DNA of 64,000 bases from Thysanoteuthis rhombus (taxonomy: Eukaryota > Mollusca > Cephalopoda > Oegopsida > Thysanoteuthidae), in the NCBI GenBank assembly GCA_963457665.1, contig OY735207.1, positions 48,398,696-48,462,695 on the forward strand, given 5' to 3'. Each line of letters begins with the position of its first letter. Within the stretch, counting starts at the first letter, position 1. Shown piece after piece: positions 60,000 to 64,000 of this stretch. The position numbers and the translations under genes are program-made. The notes beneath the pieces are model-generated. The model saw nothing but the letters and a program-made list of their open reading frames with translations, did not search any database and was not told where the DNA came from.

Positions 60000-60240
60000 C
60001 TAGTGGTGGTAGCTAAATGGTTGGTACCACGGAAAATCGAATCTGTGATCTGTGTTCTAATGCCAACTGAAAAAGTTTGCGTTAACGCTGCATTGATGCG
60101 CTAGCGGAAGGCATAAATCGATCTCTTTTCACCCCACCGTAGCCATGGGTGAATTGCAGGATAGACTGGGCTCCTCAGATTTGGTTGGCCAAGAGCCTGG
60201 GAGACTAACCGCTCTTAATCGAATAAAAATCTAACCTATC
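60000..60240 (+). repeat. tRNA-derived SINE relic
   Basis: 'gtggtagctaaatggttggtaccac' (60003-60027) contains a close match to the RNA polymerase III A box (TAGCTAAATGG) in a D-arm-like hairpin. 'gtgttctaatgcc' about 40 nt downstream resembles a B box (GGTTCGAATCC). The spacing is that of a tRNA, but acceptor pairing is not evident. The GC-richer sequence to about 60240 may be the SINE body. No poly-A or simple tail is clear. Confidence 0.45.
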
Positions 60241-61860
60241 GTCTGTCATCGCGTGAGGGTTGCAATGGAGAGATTAGAGAATGTGTTATTGATATGTGAG
60301 GTTAACGTGGCTCTGTTGGAGCTTCGATTGGCGTAACATGCCAGAATTTGATAATAATGAAATGTTGAAAAAAAGATAAAGACGAAATGTTCACGTTGAA
60401 TAAAGGAGAATAAAAACAGACGAACCGAATAACGCAAGTACTGGCTCTACTTCTTCACAACAACTCATGTGCAAGTGCAAGATTTAAAAAAATACTTTAT
60501 ATCAATAAAATGTTTAGTTCTGCTTCGTTTCATTTTATATGTGATTTCATTTTATTACACTCAAATGATTTCTCTATGATATATTAATTTTTACTGTACC
60601 TTGAACAGGATTGAAAGGGCTGTTTTCCTTCTGTCTGGTATTGTGTTCTTCGGGGAAACAACATATTTCCCATTTGCCTCCTCGAAAGACGGATGAAAGC
60701 TTTTTAAATCAAATCTTCAAACCTCACCCACTGATCCTTGGAGAAAAGATTCTTCAGTCAACTATACTAAATCGTATAATTACATTTGACATTAGCCACT
60801 TTCAAACATGTAAAAAGCTTTCACAATGGACAGGAAATGGATTTCTGCTTTATTCATATATTGCAGCCTTTCAAATTATTTCTCCTGTAAAATCTGATTT
60901 ATTTATTTTTTTCAGTCATTTTGCAAATTCTGAATGTTGGCTCGAAGAATGGGGACGACATTTTTCATTTTTCCAGAGAGCGAAATGAGATAGTTTGAGG
61001 ATTACGATGTACACAAGTTACGACAATGCGCTCTTACAACCTTCATTAGATAACAAAGTGTACATGCACCAATGATGTAATAAGATTGAGGAGGGAATTT
61101 GAAAGGTCAAAGTACTTGTTACTAATGAGCTATTTTTTTGTTTTTATTTTCCTGTATGATTTAACATGTCTCATTAGTTAAAGCTTCAGGAAAATGTATT
61201 AGAATTCAAAATGATGTCTATTATTTATTGGCCCCACGGCCAGGTCGTGACGCTTGTGCTGGAACCACCTGATAAAACAATAAAGAGTAGAATTCCCGAC
61301 CTTATTTCGTTTTACTCCGTACTGGGGCTGCTTTATATCCTGTAAATAATACATTTGTCTGCTTTTGTGTTCGTGCATCCAGGGGCTTCTAACGCATCAG
61401 AATCATCTGAAGGCAACTCTGTGCACTTTCGACAATTAAGTGACGTGTCAATGAGAATGACCGAAATTTAAAACCTTTTTTTATTCATTTCTGTTTATGA
61501 TCTTCTCTAACTGCCATTAACAAAACAAAAACACGATTTCAAGACACCGTTGTTCAACGTCATTACTGCCTAAAACTTGAAAGCAGATGAGGAAATTATT
61601 TTAGTCACATTTGACGCACTTATACTATCCATCTTGTTCCTCACTCGGTACCTCCCTGCGTACATACGATACACATCATATTTATCGCACCTTTCAAATC
61701 TAATTCACGCAATGTTAAACAGGGGTCAGTAATAATCAGAGCATTCTCTTAATTTTTATTATAAAATTTTTCCTTTCTTTTTGTTCCTCATTTTGTTTGT
61801 CGATGAGCATGTGCCTTAAACTTTCATCGAAACTTCCAATATCTAGTCTCCTAAATGACT
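60240..61860. other. AT-rich DNA, no recognised gene
   Basis: A 125-codon frame at 60611-60988 (+) is preceded by a pyrimidine-rich stretch ending 'cttgaacag', like a splice acceptor. The protein has no domain I recognise, so an exon cannot be claimed. Confidence 0.4.
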
Positions 61861-61861
61861 G

Positions 61862-61862
61862 A

Positions 61863-61910
<48 letters not shown>

Positions 61911-63200
61911 ATTTACCTACATTTCAGCATCTGTCATTGGGTATAGATCTTCTCCAAATTTCGCCAAATATCTCCATCATGAACGTTGTGGAGCAAATAC
62001 TCTCCGAATTTCTCTAGCCCATTACGCCATATTACTTTACGTCGGCCATAATTTCGAATGTGATATCTGGGGATCCACCTTGTGAGTCGTGATATCCAGT
62101 GTTCGTCTGACTTTTCTGCAACATGGCAAGTTTAGATTTCTGCGGATTTGTATAATATCGACAGCTATCTTTTTTTCTATTGTACTATGATGTCTTGCAA
62201 TCTCATCATGAGAGATCAGGCATGATTCTCAGTCGTTGTCAGTTTGAGGGTCAATCTTTTGGTTAGGTTCTGTTTCAGCCCCATAGGAGACTATCAGGAC
62301 GATGCAATGGTTATAAACCCTTCTTTTGGGAACTTGTGGAATTTTCCTGTCCTCGAAATTCGACCTAGCTCTACCGAAAGTATGCCAAGTATAGTTCATC
62401 GCCAACCAACTTTCTTGTTTCCTTCATTCGGTCCATCTTGCATTTTCAAGAGATCATGGAGGTTTATAATAAAAAGGAAGAAAGTTTCATAATAAAAAGG
62501 ACGTCAACAAATCTGAGGCCTGATCCCTTCGTATCCCCAGTAAAGGTTTTGAAAGATCATTTCATTGTCGGTTGTGAAGAGTCAGGGTGAGTTGATATCA
62601 TTTGGTCTTATTCCTTTTTCTTGTCGAAAAGGCTAAGGATCTTTATGTATCCTGCATCAGTAGATGTGTTGCAATACGCTGACATGTACGGGGTCTACGA
62701 CTTGTTGCACGATAGTGTCAGTGATTTGTGGGATTTCTACTGAGTCAAGGGCTTTTTTTATCGTCACTAAATGCTATATTGAGAGGCATTCTATATTCTG
62801 TTGCTTTCTCTTTTACTTGGTTTACTGAATGGCGATAGTAGATGGTTGATTAACTTTTTCTGAAGCCATAATTTTCCTGTGGTTGGTTTCCATCTAATGC
62901 TTTTATGGTTTGGTTGGTGGTTACTTTGGTAAAAAAAAATTGTAGATGCAGTTGCGTAGGCTTATTGGCCTGTTATTGTTGAGGTCTTTCGTGTTTACCT
63001 TTTTCATACAACAGCATTATGATTGCAGTGTTCCAATATTCTAGGACTTGAGTTTGTTTGAGGCAGGCATACGTCGATTACAATGGTTAATTTTTTTAGA
63101 GATGACATTCCCAACTTTTTTGCGTTGGTAATGTTATCAGGTCCAGGTGCTTCTTTTTTGTTAGATAGCTCATCCACAATTAAAAATGAGATAACCCTTC
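61862..63200 (-). mobile_element. RTE-clade LINE, longest copy after 8.0 kb
   Basis: Minus-strand sense with a (GAT)n tail (61863-61910 on the plus strand as ATC). Landmarks towards the 5' end: the C-terminal block at 61930-62080, the 'ggttaggttc' block near 62260, the RT region near 62520-62660 (matching 49.34-49.46 kb), and the N-terminal RT block near 62960-63040 that parallels 8.72-8.80 kb (encoding 'LNN.RPI'-like sequence). Numerous stops. The 5' limit near 63200 is approximate. Confidence 0.85.
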
Positions 63201-63690
63201 GAAAATTGTAGTATCCTTCCTTCCACTACATTGATCAGACTTTGATATGAGCAATAAATGCACATCGTACGTATTGACGAACTATCGATGTGAGACACAT
63301 CAAAAATACAAAATGACTGGCCCCACTCATGTTTGACGATAGATGTAATTGCTTCTCACATCTTAAATTGTAAGGTAGAACGGTTTGTACAAGATCTCAA
63401 TCATCACGGTTCAAAAAAATTCCTTACATAATTTGATCGCAATTGCCTCTCCAATTTACGCCTTTTCGACTCACGAAAGGTTTTAAAGGGAAACTCTCCT
63501 TTTGGATAGTGGATGAGGGACCTATCCTTGAAGGATTTGATTCATTTCGTTGAAAGTACATATTTTAACAGTACTTAGATGCGTACATGAAACCCACAAT
63601 GTATGTCATATGTTAGAAATATCATTTGGTCTGATATCCTTCATCTTGGTTGCTTTCATCGTAATTTTACGTAACAGCAAGAAAGATGGA
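63200..63690. other. AT-rich DNA, nothing recognised
   Basis: No recognised feature. Confidence 0.45.
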
Positions 63691-63754
63691 GACAATGCAA
63701 TAAAACACCCTGGAATAATATCTTACATATGGAACAATTCTTTATTCCAGATCT

Positions 63755-63985
63755 TCAAATAACACCAGAATAACCCGGAAACACATCAGTCGGAATGTCA
63801 TATTTAAATATAAATTAATATAATAAATTAACATAAAGAGTCTTGTCCTAATGATCCATGGAGTAATCACAATGGTTCACCTTAAAACACCAGATAACAC
63901 CAGAATGTCCTTACAACACATCGGCTGAAATGTTGTATCATAGCAATTGAGATAAGTGTTCTTGTCGTAATAAATACAGAAACGA
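63755..63985 (+). repeat. Imperfect tandem repeat, ~135-bp period
   Basis: 'caaataacaccagaat' (about 63757) and 'cagataacaccagaat' (about 63890) begin two related units. Both continue with 'acacatc.g..gaaatgt' and end near 'gt.cttgtc.taat'. A further 'aaaacacc' block precedes each. The array may continue past the window edge. Confidence 0.65.
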
Positions 63986-64000
63986 TAGCGATACTGTACT

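Noticed and set aside
60611..60988. 125-codon frame after an acceptor-like site as an exon
   Set aside because: Protein not recognised and no donor site or partner exon identified; possible but unsupported.

Overview
The window looks like intergenic or intronic DNA from a large, AT-rich (about one third G+C by eye), repeat-dense animal genome. It has no bacterial-style gene packing and no long open frame that I can assign to a host gene. The longest frames (125-143 codons) are isolated and unrecognised. Many reading frames made of Tyr-Ile, Ser, Arg or Phe runs are microsatellites. The mix of RTE-clade LINEs with (GAT)n tails, a Penelope-like retroelement with a GIY-YIG domain, tRNA-like SINE relics, abundant long (TA)n tracts and old satellites points to an invertebrate metazoan. 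A cephalopod or other lophotrochozoan would fit, but the sequence does not prove the phylum.

Layout. 0-7 kb: mostly unrecognised AT-rich DNA with one RTE relic (5.1-5.5 kb). 7-13.6 kb: scattered and then clustered units of an old ~130-bp satellite, interrupted by RTE relics (8.0-9.5 and 11.1-11.3 kb) and carrying a ~290-bp direct duplication. 14-17.9 kb: an RTE fragment, a ~48-bp minisatellite, a purine-rich tract, a tRNA-like relic, and a ~106-bp satellite into which a ~300-bp foldback element has inserted with a 13-bp target duplication. 20-24 kb: (TA)n tracts with the first two copies of a hammerhead-ribozyme repeat. 24-38 kb: mostly unrecognised, with a ~206-bp tandem repeat at 28.7-29.06 kb and several dispersed repeat pairs. 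38.5-39.6 kb: remnant of a Penelope-like element (PLE) whose sense strand ends in a degenerate hammerhead motif and a (TA)n tract. 43.7-50 kb: RTE relics, one showing a twin-priming inversion, and microsatellites. 51.5-54.2 kb: the best-preserved hammerhead ribozyme, a second copy head to head with it, a GC-richer A-B-B-A duplicated block, and another hammerhead relic. 54.7-64 kb: two more RTE relics, a tRNA-like SINE head and an imperfect tandem repeat at the right edge.

The most interesting signal is a family of type I hammerhead ribozyme motifs embedded in short (TA)n-bounded repeats at 20.27, 23.78, 38.60, 51.70/51.76 and 54.10 kb, plus hammerhead-like cores in both arms of the 17.24-17.54 kb foldback. 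In the 51.70 kb copy stem I is a perfect 8-bp helix, all three stems can be drawn, and the conserved core is in place. One copy lies just downstream of PLE coding sequence on the same strand. This agrees with the published association of hammerhead ribozymes with PLE terminal repeats and with small non-autonomous retroelements called retrozymes. All alignments here were made by eye; no search or folding program was run.
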